Positions 1 to 6,990 of a stretch of DNA of 11,714 nt are shown here, in pieces. The stretch spans positions 1 to 11,714 of the forward strand of contig JBAWAP010000283.1 in NCBI GenBank assembly GCA_049589355.1. The letters run 5' to 3'. The DNA comes from JBAWAP01 sp049589355. GTDB lineage: Bacteria > Chloroflexota > Anaerolineae > VGOG01. The notes beneath the pieces were generated by a model. That model was not told where the DNA came from. It searched no databases and saw nothing but the letters and a program-made list of their open reading frames with translations. Numbering within the stretch: the first letter of the stretch is position 1; the number at the start of each line of letters is the position of its first letter. Both the position numbers and the translations under genes were made by a program.

Positions 1-545
1 ACTGCCTTGCCCCGGTGGCCAAGGTTCTCAGCGATACATTCGGCATCGAGAAGGCGCTGATGACCACCATCCACTCCTACACCAACGATCAACGCATCCT
101 GGATCTGCCCCACGAGGATTTGAGGAGGGCGCGGGCAGCAGCGCTGAACATCATCCCCACCACCACTGGGGCAGCCAAGGCCGCAACCCTGACCATCCCG
201 GCGCTTAAGGGCAGGTTCCACGGCATTGCCATGCGCGTCCCCACCCCCACCGTCTCCATCATTGACATAGTGGCAGTGCTGGGCAGGGAGACGACGGAGA
301 AAGAGGTCAACGGTGCCTTCAAGGAGGCGGCCGAGGGAAGGATGAAAGGCATCCTGGGAGTGTGTGAGGAACCCCTGGTGTCGGTGGACTTCAAGGAAGA
401 TCCGCGCTCGGCCATTGTGGACGCCCCCTTGACCATGGTCATGGGAGGGAATCTGGCCAAGGTGGTGGCCTGGTACGACAACGAGTGGGCCTACGCCTGC
501 CGGGTGGCCGACCTGTTCCACTACATCGCCGCGGTTGGAGATTAG
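1..545 (+). CDS. gap: Glyceraldehyde-3-phosphate dehydrogenase, type I (3' part; 5' end outside window)
   Basis: This is the C-terminal half of NAD(P)-dependent GAPDH, the cytosolic glycolytic enzyme that converts glyceraldehyde-3-phosphate, NAD+ and phosphate to 1,3-bisphosphoglycerate. The frame is open from the first base. The first full codon (3-5) is the Cys of the family motif SCTTNCLAP, so the catalytic Cys lies a few codons beyond the left edge. Visible hallmarks are TTIHSYTNDQ with the catalytic His, the phosphate-binding segment around IPTTTGAAKA, RVPTPTVSIIDI and the near-C-terminal WYDNEWAYACRVADL. A GTG at 15 opens an apparent shorter frame but is simply internal. The tail AAVGD and the stop codon run into an intergenic inverted repeat. 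pgk starts 70 bases downstream on the same strand, so co-transcription is likely. The family assignment is very secure. Confidence 0.97.
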   Translation, partial: CLAPVAKVLSDTFGIEKALMTTIHSYTNDQRILDLPHEDLRRARAAALNIIPTTTGAAKAATLTIPALKGRFHGIAMRVPTPTVSIIDIVAVLGRETTEKEVNGAFKEAAEGRMKGILGVCEEPLVSVDFKEDPRSAIVDAPLTMVMGGNLAKVVAWYDNEWAYACRVADLFHYIAAVGD

Positions 546-601
546 ATATTGGAAGTTGGCGGTTGGAGGTTGGATAATAATTCAACTTCCAACCTCTAAT
601 T
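540..601 (+). repeat. Imperfect inverted repeat overlapping the gap stop codon, in the gap-pgk gap
   Basis: The left arm (540-558, gattagatattggaagttg) pairs with the right arm (583-601) at 16 of 19 positions. The inner 10 bp (549-558 with 583-592) are perfect. The loop (559-582) contains a G/T-rich near-repeat, ggttggaggttgg, which itself can pair with 589-599 with one wobble, so two alternative hairpins are possible. The left arm includes the last Asp codon and the stop of gap. There is no T-tract after the right arm, so this does not look like a classic terminator. It could be an mRNA processing or stability element, or a copy of a dispersed intergenic repeat. The pairing is seen directly. 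The role is unknown. Confidence 0.6.
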
Positions 602-615
602 CCGGGGGGAGACAA

Positions 616-1785
616 ATGAAGAAGACGATTAGAGATGTCCAGGTTGAGGGCAAACGAGTCCTGGTGCGGGTGGATTTCAACGTTCCCCTGGCTGAAGGTA
701 AGGTGACCGATGACACCAGGATCCGTGCTGCTTTGCCGACCATCAACTATCTACTCGACCACGGGGCCAAGGTCATTTTGATGTCCCATCTGGGTCGTCC
801 CAAGGCAAAAGTTGTGGATGCACTGCGTCTCGATCCCGTGGCTGAGCGCCTGGCGGAGCTGCTTGGCAAGCCGGTGAGGAAGCTCGATGACTGTGTCGGG
901 CCGGAAGTGGAGGCCGTAGTAGCCAAAATGCAGCCAGGCGACGTTATCCTGTTGGAGAACACCCGCTTCCATCCCGAAGAGGAATCCAATGACCCTGCCT
1001 TCGCCAGGAAATTGGCCTCCCTGGCTGACATCTTCGTCAACGACGCCTTCGGGGCGGCTCACCGCGCCCACGCCTCAACCGTCGGGGTGGCCGAGCATTT
1101 GCCCTCCGTAGCAGGCTTCTTGATGGAAAAAGAGCTCACCTTCTTGGGCCAGGTTTTGACTGCTCCTGATCACCCCTTTGTGACTATTCTGGGGGGGGCC
1201 AAGGTCTCCGACAAAATCGGTGTCATTGGTAACCTGTTGACCAAGGTGGATGGCCTGCTAATCGGCGGGGGCATGGCGAACACTTTCCTCAAGGCTCAGG
1301 GTTACGAGATAGGCCAGTCCCTGGTGGAAGATGAGAGCCTGGATGTGGCCAGGGAGACACTGGAGAGGGCGGGCGAGAGGCTAGCCCTGCCTGTGGACGT
1401 GGTCGTGGCAGATCGGTTCGACGCTGAGGCCAACTCCAAGGTAGTGCCCGTAGGACAGGTGCCAGAGGATTGGGCCATTCTGGACATCGGTCCTGAGACT
1501 GTGGAACTCTTCAGGCGGAAACTGACCGGTACCAAGACGGTGGTCTGGAATGGGCCGATGGGTGTCTTCGAATTCCCCAGATTCGCGGCAGGGACCGAAG
1601 CCATCGCTCGAATCCTGGCAGATAGCGGAGCCACGACTATCATCGGCGGTGGCGACTCCGTTGCTGCGGTGGAACAGGCAAGCCTGGCGGACAAAATGAC
1701 TCACATCTCCACCGGCGGCGGCGCCAGTTTGGAGTTTCTCGAAGGCAAACCCCTGCCCGGCGTTGCAGCTTTGGAAGACAAGTGA
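616..1785 (+). CDS. pgk: Phosphoglycerate kinase
   Basis: This cytosolic glycolytic enzyme transfers phosphate from 1,3-bisphosphoglycerate to ADP, giving ATP and 3-phosphoglycerate. At 389 residues it has the normal bacterial length. The N-lobe shows RVDFNVPL (18-25), SHLGRPK (57-63) and NDAFGAAHRAHAS (142-154). The C-lobe shows GGAKVSDKIGV (193-203), GGGMANTFL (217-225), WNGPMGVFE (311-319), GGGDSVAAV (344-352) and the terminal HISTGGGASLEFLEGK (363-378). I chose ATG 616 because a GGGGGGAG ribosome site (604-611) lies just before it and the protein then begins at the expected MKKTIRDV. An in-frame upstream ATG at 535 lies inside gap and the repeat. The gene sits between gap and tpiA. Its stop overlaps the tpiA ribosome site, which suggests translational coupling. 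Confidence 0.98.
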   Translation: MKKTIRDVQVEGKRVLVRVDFNVPLAEGKVTDDTRIRAALPTINYLLDHGAKVILMSHLGRPKAKVVDALRLDPVAERLAELLGKPVRKLDDCVGPEVEAVVAKMQPGDVILLENTRFHPEEESNDPAFARKLASLADIFVNDAFGAAHRAHASTVGVAEHLPSVAGFLMEKELTFLGQVLTAPDHPFVTILGGAKVSDKIGVIGNLLTKVDGLLIGGGMANTFLKAQGYEIGQSLVEDESLDVARETLERAGERLALPVDVVVADRFDAEANSKVVPVGQVPEDWAILDIGPETVELFRRKLTGTKTVVWNGPMGVFEFPRFAAGTEAIARILADSGATTIIGGGDSVAAVEQASLADKMTHISTGGGASLEFLEGKPLPGVAALEDK

Positions 1786-1792
1786 GGGGATC

Positions 1793-2563
1793 ATGCGTAC
1801 ACCGATCATCGCTGGTAACTGGAAGATGAACAAGACCGTTGACGAGGCCGTGAGCCTGGTGAGAGAGATGAGGCGCGGCCTCAACGAGGTGCGTGGCGTG
1901 GACAGAGTGCTCTGTCCCCCCTTCGTTGCCCTGGCTGCTGTGGCCGAGCTCTTGAAGCCCATCACCATCAAGTTAGGGGCTCAGAACATGTACTGGGAGG
2001 ATAAGGGAGCCTATACTGGTGAGGTCTCGCCTCTGATGCTCAAAGGGCTGTGCCAGTACGTCATCATCGGCCACTCGGAGCGGCGGGGATATTTCGGCGA
2101 GACCGATAAGGGAGTCAACCGCAAGATCAAGGCGGCTTTCACCCACGGTTTGATCCCCATCGTCTGCGTGGGTGAGAGTCTGGAGCAGCACGAGGCTGGC
2201 CAGACCGTGGAGTGGGTTTCCGGTCAGGTCCGCGCGGCCCTTGAGGGCCTATCGGCCGAGCAGGTGCGAAGTTCGATCATCGCTTATGAGCCCATCTGGG
2301 CCATTGGTACGGGCAAAGCGGCCACCGGTGCAGGGGCCAACGCTGTCATCGGCCTCACCATCCGTGGAACCATCGCTAACCTCTACGACGAAGCGACGGC
2401 TCAAGCGGTGCGCGTACAGTACGGTGGAAGCGTCAGCCCCGCCAACATCGCTGAGTTCATGACCCAGCCGGAGATAGATGGGGCTCTGGTAGGCGGAGCT
2501 AGCTTGAAAGCCGCCGATTTCGTGGAGATTGTGCGCATTGCGGCCCAGGTGAAGGGTGTTTGA
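1793..2563 (+). CDS. tpiA: Triosephosphate isomerase
   Basis: This enzyme interconverts dihydroxyacetone phosphate and glyceraldehyde-3-phosphate as a cytosolic TIM-barrel dimer. At 256 residues it has standard length. The catalytic residues are all present: Lys11 in NWKMNKT, His94 in IIGHSERR and Glu166 in AYEPIWAIGTGK, followed by the flexible loop 6. The phosphate-binding YGGSV (210-214) and GALVGGASL (230-238) complete the barrel. ATG 1793 is chosen because GAGGGG (1784-1789) precedes it and family alignments start at this point. The gap from the pgk stop is 7 bases. Together with gap and pgk it forms a linear block for the triose part of glycolysis and gluconeogenesis. Confidence 0.98.
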   Translation: MRTPIIAGNWKMNKTVDEAVSLVREMRRGLNEVRGVDRVLCPPFVALAAVAELLKPITIKLGAQNMYWEDKGAYTGEVSPLMLKGLCQYVIIGHSERRGYFGETDKGVNRKIKAAFTHGLIPIVCVGESLEQHEAGQTVEWVSGQVRAALEGLSAEQVRSSIIAYEPIWAIGTGKAATGAGANAVIGLTIRGTIANLYDEATAQAVRVQYGGSVSPANIAEFMTQPEIDGALVGGASLKAADFVEIVRIAAQVKGV

Positions 2564-2581
2564 GCTTTGAGCTTTTAACTC

Positions 2582-3343
2582 ATGTTTGGCAACTGGATAC
2601 CACTAGTATGGCTCGCCATAACCCTTGTCCCCCTGTTTCTTATGAAACGCTGGATAAACCGGCACATCCAGGGGCTGGGCTTACTCCTCATGGGGGACAA
2701 CGAGACAGCCATGCTCCTGTACTTCGTGCTGCTACTGCCGGGTATCATCATCCATGAGTTGAGCCATTGGCTGACGGCCAAGCTGCTCGGGGTACGGACG
2801 GGAAAGATATCACTCTGGCCTTCCAAGAGGCCTGGCAATCAAATGCGCATGGGATCGGTCAGGGTAGGCCGCACCGATCCCTTTCGTGGCAGCTTGATCG
2901 GTTTGGCTCCACTTATCAGTGGCAGCTTCGCTATTCTAATCATCGGTCAACTGATCCTGGGCCTTGGCGACTTGGGAGAGGTCTTGCTCAAGGGGGAGTG
3001 GGGGCAAATCTGGGAAAGCCTCCTGGCCCATATTCAAGCACCTGATTTCTGGCTTTGGCTTTACCTCATCTTTGCAGTATCCAATGCCATGCTGCCCAGC
3101 GAGACTGATCGGGAGCCCTGGAGACCAGTTCTCCTGTTCGTGTGCTTGGCGGTTCTCTTCTTTTACTTAACCGGCTGGGTGCGCCAGGTGCCAGAGGTGC
3201 TGGCGAATGCCTCTTTGACTAGCGCGAGTTATCTGGCCTATGCCTTTAGCCTGACGGCCGTGGCAGATGCCATCTTCATAGCCATCATTGCCATCTTCGA
3301 GGCACTTGTGTCCAGGCTGACAGGGAAGCGGGTGGAGTACTGA
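2582..3343 (+). CDS. Polytopic membrane protein with HELSH zinc-metalloprotease-like motif (M50/site-2-protease-like)
   Basis: The 253-residue protein is strongly hydrophobic, with about six likely membrane segments (roughly 5-20, 43-58, 104-125, 155-172, 183-198 and 216-240). At the end of the second segment is IIIHELSHWLTAKLLGV, where HELSH (58-62) fits the HExxH zinc motif of intramembrane M50 proteases. A later stretch, FAVSNAMLPSETDREPW (164-180), resembles the N-x-x-P...D motif that supplies the third zinc ligand in site-2 proteases, with Asp175 as the candidate. Activity and substrate are unknown, and it could be a non-proteolytic relative. The start at 2582 follows tpiA by 18 bases with only a weak ribosome site, so the exact start is uncertain. 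An in-frame ATG at 2642 would remove the first membrane segment. It may be co-transcribed with tpiA. Confidence 0.75.
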   Translation: MFGNWIPLVWLAITLVPLFLMKRWINRHIQGLGLLLMGDNETAMLLYFVLLLPGIIIHELSHWLTAKLLGVRTGKISLWPSKRPGNQMRMGSVRVGRTDPFRGSLIGLAPLISGSFAILIIGQLILGLGDLGEVLLKGEWGQIWESLLAHIQAPDFWLWLYLIFAVSNAMLPSETDREPWRPVLLFVCLAVLFFYLTGWVRQVPEVLANASLTSASYLAYAFSLTAVADAIFIAIIAIFEALVSRLTGKRVEY

Positions 3344-3449
3344 GGTTACGGAGGGGATTGCCCTGATTGCCGAAGGTCTCCTGACCGATTCGAGAAGGAG
3401 GCAAGCAAGGATACTCAGTTCCAGAGTTCCTTTGAAGTGTAACGAGAAA

Positions 3450-3488
3450 AGTGGGCGCAAGTCTGCAGTTAGTTGACATGCGCCCACT
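3450..3488 (+). other. 10-bp stem-loop downstream of the glycolysis/M50-like cluster
   Basis: agtgggcgca (3450-3459) pairs perfectly with tgcgcccact (3479-3488) across a 19-base loop. It lies in the gap between the membrane protein and the merR-like gene. The following atctgctttgatt is only partly T-rich, so it may be a weak terminator for the upstream cluster or an unrelated hairpin. The rest of 3344-3540 shows no coding or other recognisable signal. Confidence 0.4.
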
Positions 3489-3541
3489 ATCTGCTTTGAT
3501 TGTCCCAAACGGACTTATGGGTAATCTCCACAAATTGGGTC

Positions 3542-3572
3542 TTGACTCTCCCCCTACTGGATGGTGTATAAT
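3542..3572 (+). promoter_or_regulatory. MerR-type promoter with 19-bp spacer and overlapping imperfect dyad
   Basis: TTGACT (3542-3547) and a perfect TATAAT (3567-3572) are separated by 19 bp instead of the usual 17. This long spacing is the hallmark of promoters activated by MerR-family proteins, which twist the DNA. The spacer carries an imperfect dyad, ACTCTCC (3545-3551) and GGATGGT (3559-3565), matching at 5 of 7 positions with a 7-base centre. The layout resembles the E. coli copA/CueR promoter as I recall it. The next gene is itself a MerR-family regulator, so autoregulation is the simple reading. Transcription would start near 3579. Confidence 0.8.
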
Positions 3573-3626
3573 AGCACATGAAGGCCTTCGATCCGCGAAC
3601 TACAAAACGTGCACGGAGTGTAGAAG

Positions 3627-4442
3627 ATGTTCAAAATCGGCGAATTTTCCAAACTCAGCCATGTGACGGTGAAGACGTTGCGCTACTACGACAAGATTGG
3701 TCTGCTCAAGCCGGCTGAAGTAGACCGTTTCACCAGTTACCGCTACTACTCAGCCAGCCAGTTGCCCCGCCTCAACCGCATCCTGGCGCTGAAGGACCTG
3801 GGGCTTTCGCTGGACCAGATTGCCCGACTGCTCGATGATGATCTGCCTCCAGACCAGATCCGGGGGATGTTGCGGCTGAAGCAGGTCGAGCTTCAGGAGC
3901 AGTTGGAGGAGGAGCAGGCGCGGCTGGCCCGGGTAGAGCAGCGGCTGAGACAAATCGAACAGGAGGAAACCATGTCCACTCAAGAAGTTGCGCTCAAGAG
4001 GATCCCGGCTCAGGCAGTCGCCTCGGTACGGGACGTCATCCCGACTTTCAGTGACCTCGGTCAGCTCTTCAGCGAGGTATTCGCCTACCTTGGCCGGCAT
4101 AGGATCAGCCCGGCTGGCCCGCCCATCGGCATCTACTACGACGAGGAGTTCTGCGAGCACGACGTAGACATCGAGGTGGCCGTGCCAGTGACCGAGCCGG
4201 TACCCGAGGGAGGCGGGGTGAAGGAGCGGGAGTTGCCAGCCGTCGAGGAGATGGCGTGTATCATCCACGAGGGCAGCTATGAGACCGTGGGGGGAACGTA
4301 TGGCCAGTTGATGGCCTGGATCGAAGCCAACGGCTACCGCATGTGCGGGCCTGTCCGTGAGGTGTACGTGCGGGGACCAGAATCTGGCGGCGATCCGTCC
4401 ACCTACGTAACCGAAATACAGCTCCCCGTGGAGAAAGCGTAG
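3627..4442 (+). CDS. MerR-family transcriptional regulator with C-terminal GyrI-like effector-binding domain
   Basis: This 271-residue regulator has the BmrR-like architecture. Residues 1-70 form the winged-helix MerR domain, with FKIGEFSKLSHVTVKTLRYYDKIGLLKP and the SYRYYSASQLPRL wing. A charged coiled-coil dimerisation helix covers about 74-115 (ELQEQLEEEQARLARVEQRL). Residues 118-270 match the GyrI-like/AraC-effector-binding fold, with the repeated strands DIEVAVPV and YVTEIQLPV and the helix GGTYGQLMAWIEANGY. Such domains bind hydrophobic or cationic small molecules in multidrug regulators, but the ligand here is unknown. The start has GGAG 9 bases upstream. The gene lies directly behind a 19-bp-spacer promoter and ahead of the BtrH-like gene, which is the likely co-regulated target. 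Confidence 0.93.
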   Translation: MFKIGEFSKLSHVTVKTLRYYDKIGLLKPAEVDRFTSYRYYSASQLPRLNRILALKDLGLSLDQIARLLDDDLPPDQIRGMLRLKQVELQEQLEEEQARLARVEQRLRQIEQEETMSTQEVALKRIPAQAVASVRDVIPTFSDLGQLFSEVFAYLGRHRISPAGPPIGIYYDEEFCEHDVDIEVAVPVTEPVPEGGGVKERELPAVEEMACIIHEGSYETVGGTYGQLMAWIEANGYRMCGPVREVYVRGPESGGDPSTYVTEIQLPVEKA

Positions 4443-4452
4443 CTGATCTACC

Positions 4453-4491
4453 CTCAGGCCCCCGGCTTCACCACCGAGCTGGGGGCCTGAG
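4453..4491 (+). terminator. Strong 15-bp hairpin between the merR-like and BtrH-like genes (terminator or attenuator)
   Basis: The left arm (4453-4467, ctcaggcccccggct) pairs with the right arm (4477-4491) over 15 positions, with a single G-T wobble and a 9-base loop. It starts 10 bases after the merR-like stop and ends 15 bases before the ribosome site of the next gene. The following cacacaacag has no T-tract, so it may be a partial terminator, an attenuator or a stabilising 3' hairpin rather than a classic Rho-independent terminator. Confidence 0.6.
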
Positions 4492-4518
4492 CACACAACA
4501 GTAGATAGGAGCGCGGCA

Positions 4519-5550
4519 ATGACACTCAAACCTTTGATAGGATTTCAACATTTCACGACACACCATTGCGTCACCGGCTCAATGCGCCACATCTACGTCT
4601 ATAACGACCACGACATCAGTGAGGACATGCTGCTGGGAATAGGTGCGGGGGTGAGTTTCAGCTATTGGCACTTCAAGGGGCAGACTCCCTTCATGGGCGG
4701 GCGAGGCAACTTTGAGCGGCCAGGCGTGGAGGGGCTGGAGAAGACCACAGGGAGCCGCACCGGCGTGGTGGTCGAGGCGTACACCACCTCCAGCGCGCGC
4801 AAGGCGGAGCGGACACTCCTGGAGATGCTCGGCATGGGCCAGCCGGTGATGGTCCAGTGCGATATGGGATTCTTACCCTACTTCGACTTTGGCGACACGG
4901 ATTTTCACTTTGGCTGGCACATCGTAGTCGTCTGCGGGTACGATGCGGAGACACGGCAGGTGCTCATCGCCGACCGCGACGAGGAACTGCATACGGTTTC
5001 GATGGAGTACCTGGCGAAGGCGCGCGGTTCCACCCACAAGCCCTTCCCGCCCAAGAACAAGTGGTACACCTTCGACTTCAGCCAGAAGCGCCAGCCCACC
5101 GCCGACGAAGTGCGAGAGGCTATCGGCGAACAGACGAAAGCAATGTTGGAGCCGCCCATCAGTAACGTCGGCGTCAAGGGCATCCGCAAGGCGGCCAAGA
5201 TGGTGCCCGAGTGGCCGGACTCGCTAGACGCGGACGAGCTCCGTTGGGCGCTTTTCAACGCCTACATCTTTATCAACGCCGAGGGTGGCACGGGCGGCGG
5301 CATCTTCCGCTATATGTTCAGCCGTTTCCTGCGTGAGGCAGCCGAGATCGCGGGAGACGCACGCCTGAGCGAAAGCGCAGACGAATTCAAGCGCATCGGC
5401 GACGAGTGGGAGGAGTTGGGCGAGTGGTTCCGCCAGTCCTCCGAAGCGCCAGACCTAGCCTCGCTCTTGGGCGAGTGCGTGGCCCCGCTCAACAAGTTAG
5501 CCGATCTGGAGGAGGCGGCGTGGGGGCGGCTGCGAGGAATCCTATCGTGA
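4519..5550 (+). CDS. BtrH N-terminal domain / DUF4872-type protein (C39-like Cys-His-Asp fold)
   Basis: The 343-residue soluble protein resembles the BtrH_N plus DUF4872 family. The founding member BtrH is the butirosin acyltransferase that moves an acyl group from a carrier protein to an aminoglycoside. Visible hallmarks are HHCVTGSMRHIYVYN (15-29) with candidate nucleophile Cys17, SEDMLLGIGAGVSFSYW (34-50), FGWHIVVVCGYD (131-142) with His134 and VLIADRDE (148-155) with Asp152. These form a plausible papain/C39-like triad. The C-terminal half (about 195-343) is helical with GGTGGGIFRYMFSRFL. TAGGAG (4506-4511) lies 7 bases before the ATG. No carrier protein or aminoglycoside gene is near, so the substrate is unknown. 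It follows the MerR/GyrI regulator in the same direction and may be its target. Confidence 0.82.
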   Translation: MTLKPLIGFQHFTTHHCVTGSMRHIYVYNDHDISEDMLLGIGAGVSFSYWHFKGQTPFMGGRGNFERPGVEGLEKTTGSRTGVVVEAYTTSSARKAERTLLEMLGMGQPVMVQCDMGFLPYFDFGDTDFHFGWHIVVVCGYDAETRQVLIADRDEELHTVSMEYLAKARGSTHKPFPPKNKWYTFDFSQKRQPTADEVREAIGEQTKAMLEPPISNVGVKGIRKAAKMVPEWPDSLDADELRWALFNAYIFINAEGGTGGGIFRYMFSRFLREAAEIAGDARLSESADEFKRIGDEWEELGEWFRQSSEAPDLASLLGECVAPLNKLADLEEAAWGRLRGILS

Positions 5551-5556
5551 CGCAGC

Positions 5557-5589
5557 AAGTGCCCGGCACCTCTGAGGTGCCGGGCACTT
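5557..5589. terminator. Bidirectional terminator-like hairpin between convergent genes
   Basis: A perfect 15-bp stem (5557-5571 with 5575-5589) closes a 3-base loop (ctg). The arms read aagtgcccggcacct and its complement, so each strand ends the stem with A/T pairs. It starts 6 bases after the BtrH-like stop and lies 37 bases beyond the end of the convergent MFS gene, so it could end transcription from both sides. Neither side has a long T-tract, so efficiency cannot be judged. Confidence 0.7.
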
Positions 5590-5626
5590 CAGTCTCTGAG
5601 GGGCGCGGCGGCATCCCTGACTGTTG

Positions 5627-6925
5627 CTACGCTTCCTCCTTGGCTAGAGGGAGAAGCTTCGCCTCCGCGCCAGCCCCATTCTTGTTGTTCTCCTCAATGT
5701 TCACAATGGCTGGCACAAAGAACCCGGTCAGACCTGTCGCCACACACATCACACCAGCGGTCACGTACCACACCTGTAGGCCAACCCAATCGGTTACCGG
5801 GCCAGCGACGGCCAGGCTAAAGGGTGAGGTCATCCAGAGCAAACTGCCCATCATGGTGAACACGCGCCCTTGGATCTCTGGTGCTACCCTTCCTTGGAGA
5901 ATGGCCATAATCGGCCCATCTATCAGCGGAATCATCAATCCCACCACAAAGATGCTAGCCAATGCCATGCGGAACAATCCTCCCGGCGTCAGACCCAGTA
6001 CCAAGAAGCTTAGGCCCAATATGATCATGCCCAGCATCATGGTGTAGATTCTCCGCCGAAAGCCGCCCCACACACTCAGGATAAGCCCACCTGCTACAAT
6101 ACCCACCCCAGCAACCGCTTCCAGTAGGCTTAACTGGGCAGCGTCGCCGTTGAAGTGCGCACTCACCAGAAGCGGCAGCAGCGAAAAAGCCGGCGTCAGT
6201 GCAATCTTAACAATCATCGCCACCCCGATCAGGGTCATCAGCCCTGACCAGCTCAAAATGTAACGCAGGCCCTCGCGCATGTCCGCCCAAATTGACGGTT
6301 TTTCCGCGCCTATGTCATCACGCTTGGGCTGCGGTACATGCACAAAGAACAGCGAGGTAATCGCCAGCATGGCCGTTCCCACGTCTATCAGCATGACGCC
6401 ACAAAGTGGCATCACACCCATCAACAGCGCTCCCAACGGTGGGCCAATGATGTTGAGTGCCCCGTTCAGTGTCTGGTTGAGGCCAGCCACGCGCGTCAGG
6501 TGCTTTTGGGGCACCATGAGCGAGGTCGAAGCCTGCATCGCCGGCCAGTGGAAGCTCCCGCCCACCGCGCGCACCGCCATGACGAGGTAGACATGCCAGA
6601 TCTGCACCACATCCGCCCAGAACAGGTACGCTAGCCACAGCAGGGCTAGCGCTATCAGGCCATCGGCCACGATCATCACCATGCGCCGATTCCAGCGGTC
6701 TACATATGCACCAGCGATGGGGCTGAGCAGGATTTCCGGGATCAGGGCCACCATCGTTGCCGTGGCCAGCACTGTGGCCGAGCCGGTCAACTGGGTGAGC
6801 CACCACACCAGCGCGAACTGGACCACCCTGCTGCCAATTAGCGAAAACGCCTGCCCCGTCCAGATGGTGAATAACTGGAGTTTCCAGGGCATGGTCTTCA
6901 ATGTCCGCGTGCTCTCGGTCTCCAT
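5627..6925 (-). CDS. MFS transporter, DHA3/MFS_3-like (macrolide/multidrug efflux family)
   Basis: This 432-residue inner-membrane protein has about 12 hydrophobic segments and belongs to the major facilitator superfamily. The best fit is the MFS_3/MefA-like drug:H+ antiporter group. Seen directly are the opening IWTGQAFSLIGSRVVQFALVWW, the motif-A-like loop GAYVDRWNRRMVMI between segments 2 and 3, and APEIQGRVFTMMGSL in the C-terminal half, typical of this group. The tail (IEENNKNGAGAEAKL) is hydrophilic. The substrate is not readable from sequence. I chose ATG 6925, which has GGAG 10 bases upstream. A TTG at 6931 with 4-base spacing would add two residues. The gene is last in the - strand series, 65 bases after the 11-residue-repeat gene. 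No clear promoter is seen in that gap, so read-through is likely. It ends opposite the BtrH-like gene. Confidence 0.88.
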   Translation of the reverse strand: METESTRTLKTMPWKLQLFTIWTGQAFSLIGSRVVQFALVWWLTQLTGSATVLATATMVALIPEILLSPIAGAYVDRWNRRMVMIVADGLIALALLWLAYLFWADVVQIWHVYLVMAVRAVGGSFHWPAMQASTSLMVPQKHLTRVAGLNQTLNGALNIIGPPLGALLMGVMPLCGVMLIDVGTAMLAITSLFFVHVPQPKRDDIGAEKPSIWADMREGLRYILSWSGLMTLIGVAMIVKIALTPAFSLLPLLVSAHFNGDAAQLSLLEAVAGVGIVAGGLILSVWGGFRRRIYTMMLGMIILGLSFLVLGLTPGGLFRMALASIFVVGLMIPLIDGPIMAILQGRVAPEIQGRVFTMMGSLLWMTSPFSLAVAGPVTDWVGLQVWYVTAGVMCVATGLTGFFVPAIVNIEENNKNGAGAEAKLLPLAKEEA

Positions 6926-6990
6926 TACCAAAGCACTCCGGTTGTCGAGATAACGTCCAATGGTGAATTGAGTTGTAACTTGTTTGGCAG

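Noticed and set aside
535..615. An upstream ATG at 535 for phosphoglycerate kinase
   Set aside because: It lies inside the gap gene, reads through the intergenic repeat, and adds 27 residues not found in the family.
3344..3540. A possible small gene in the gap before the merR-like promoter
   Set aside because: No open frame here has both a ribosome site and protein-like composition. Only a 10-bp hairpin is visible.
3750..4529. A 259-codon open frame on the - strand opposite the MerR-like gene
   Set aside because: It lies wholly opposite a well-supported gene, its Leu/Gln-rich translation resembles no family, and it crosses the strong hairpin. It is a by-product of codon bias on the other strand.
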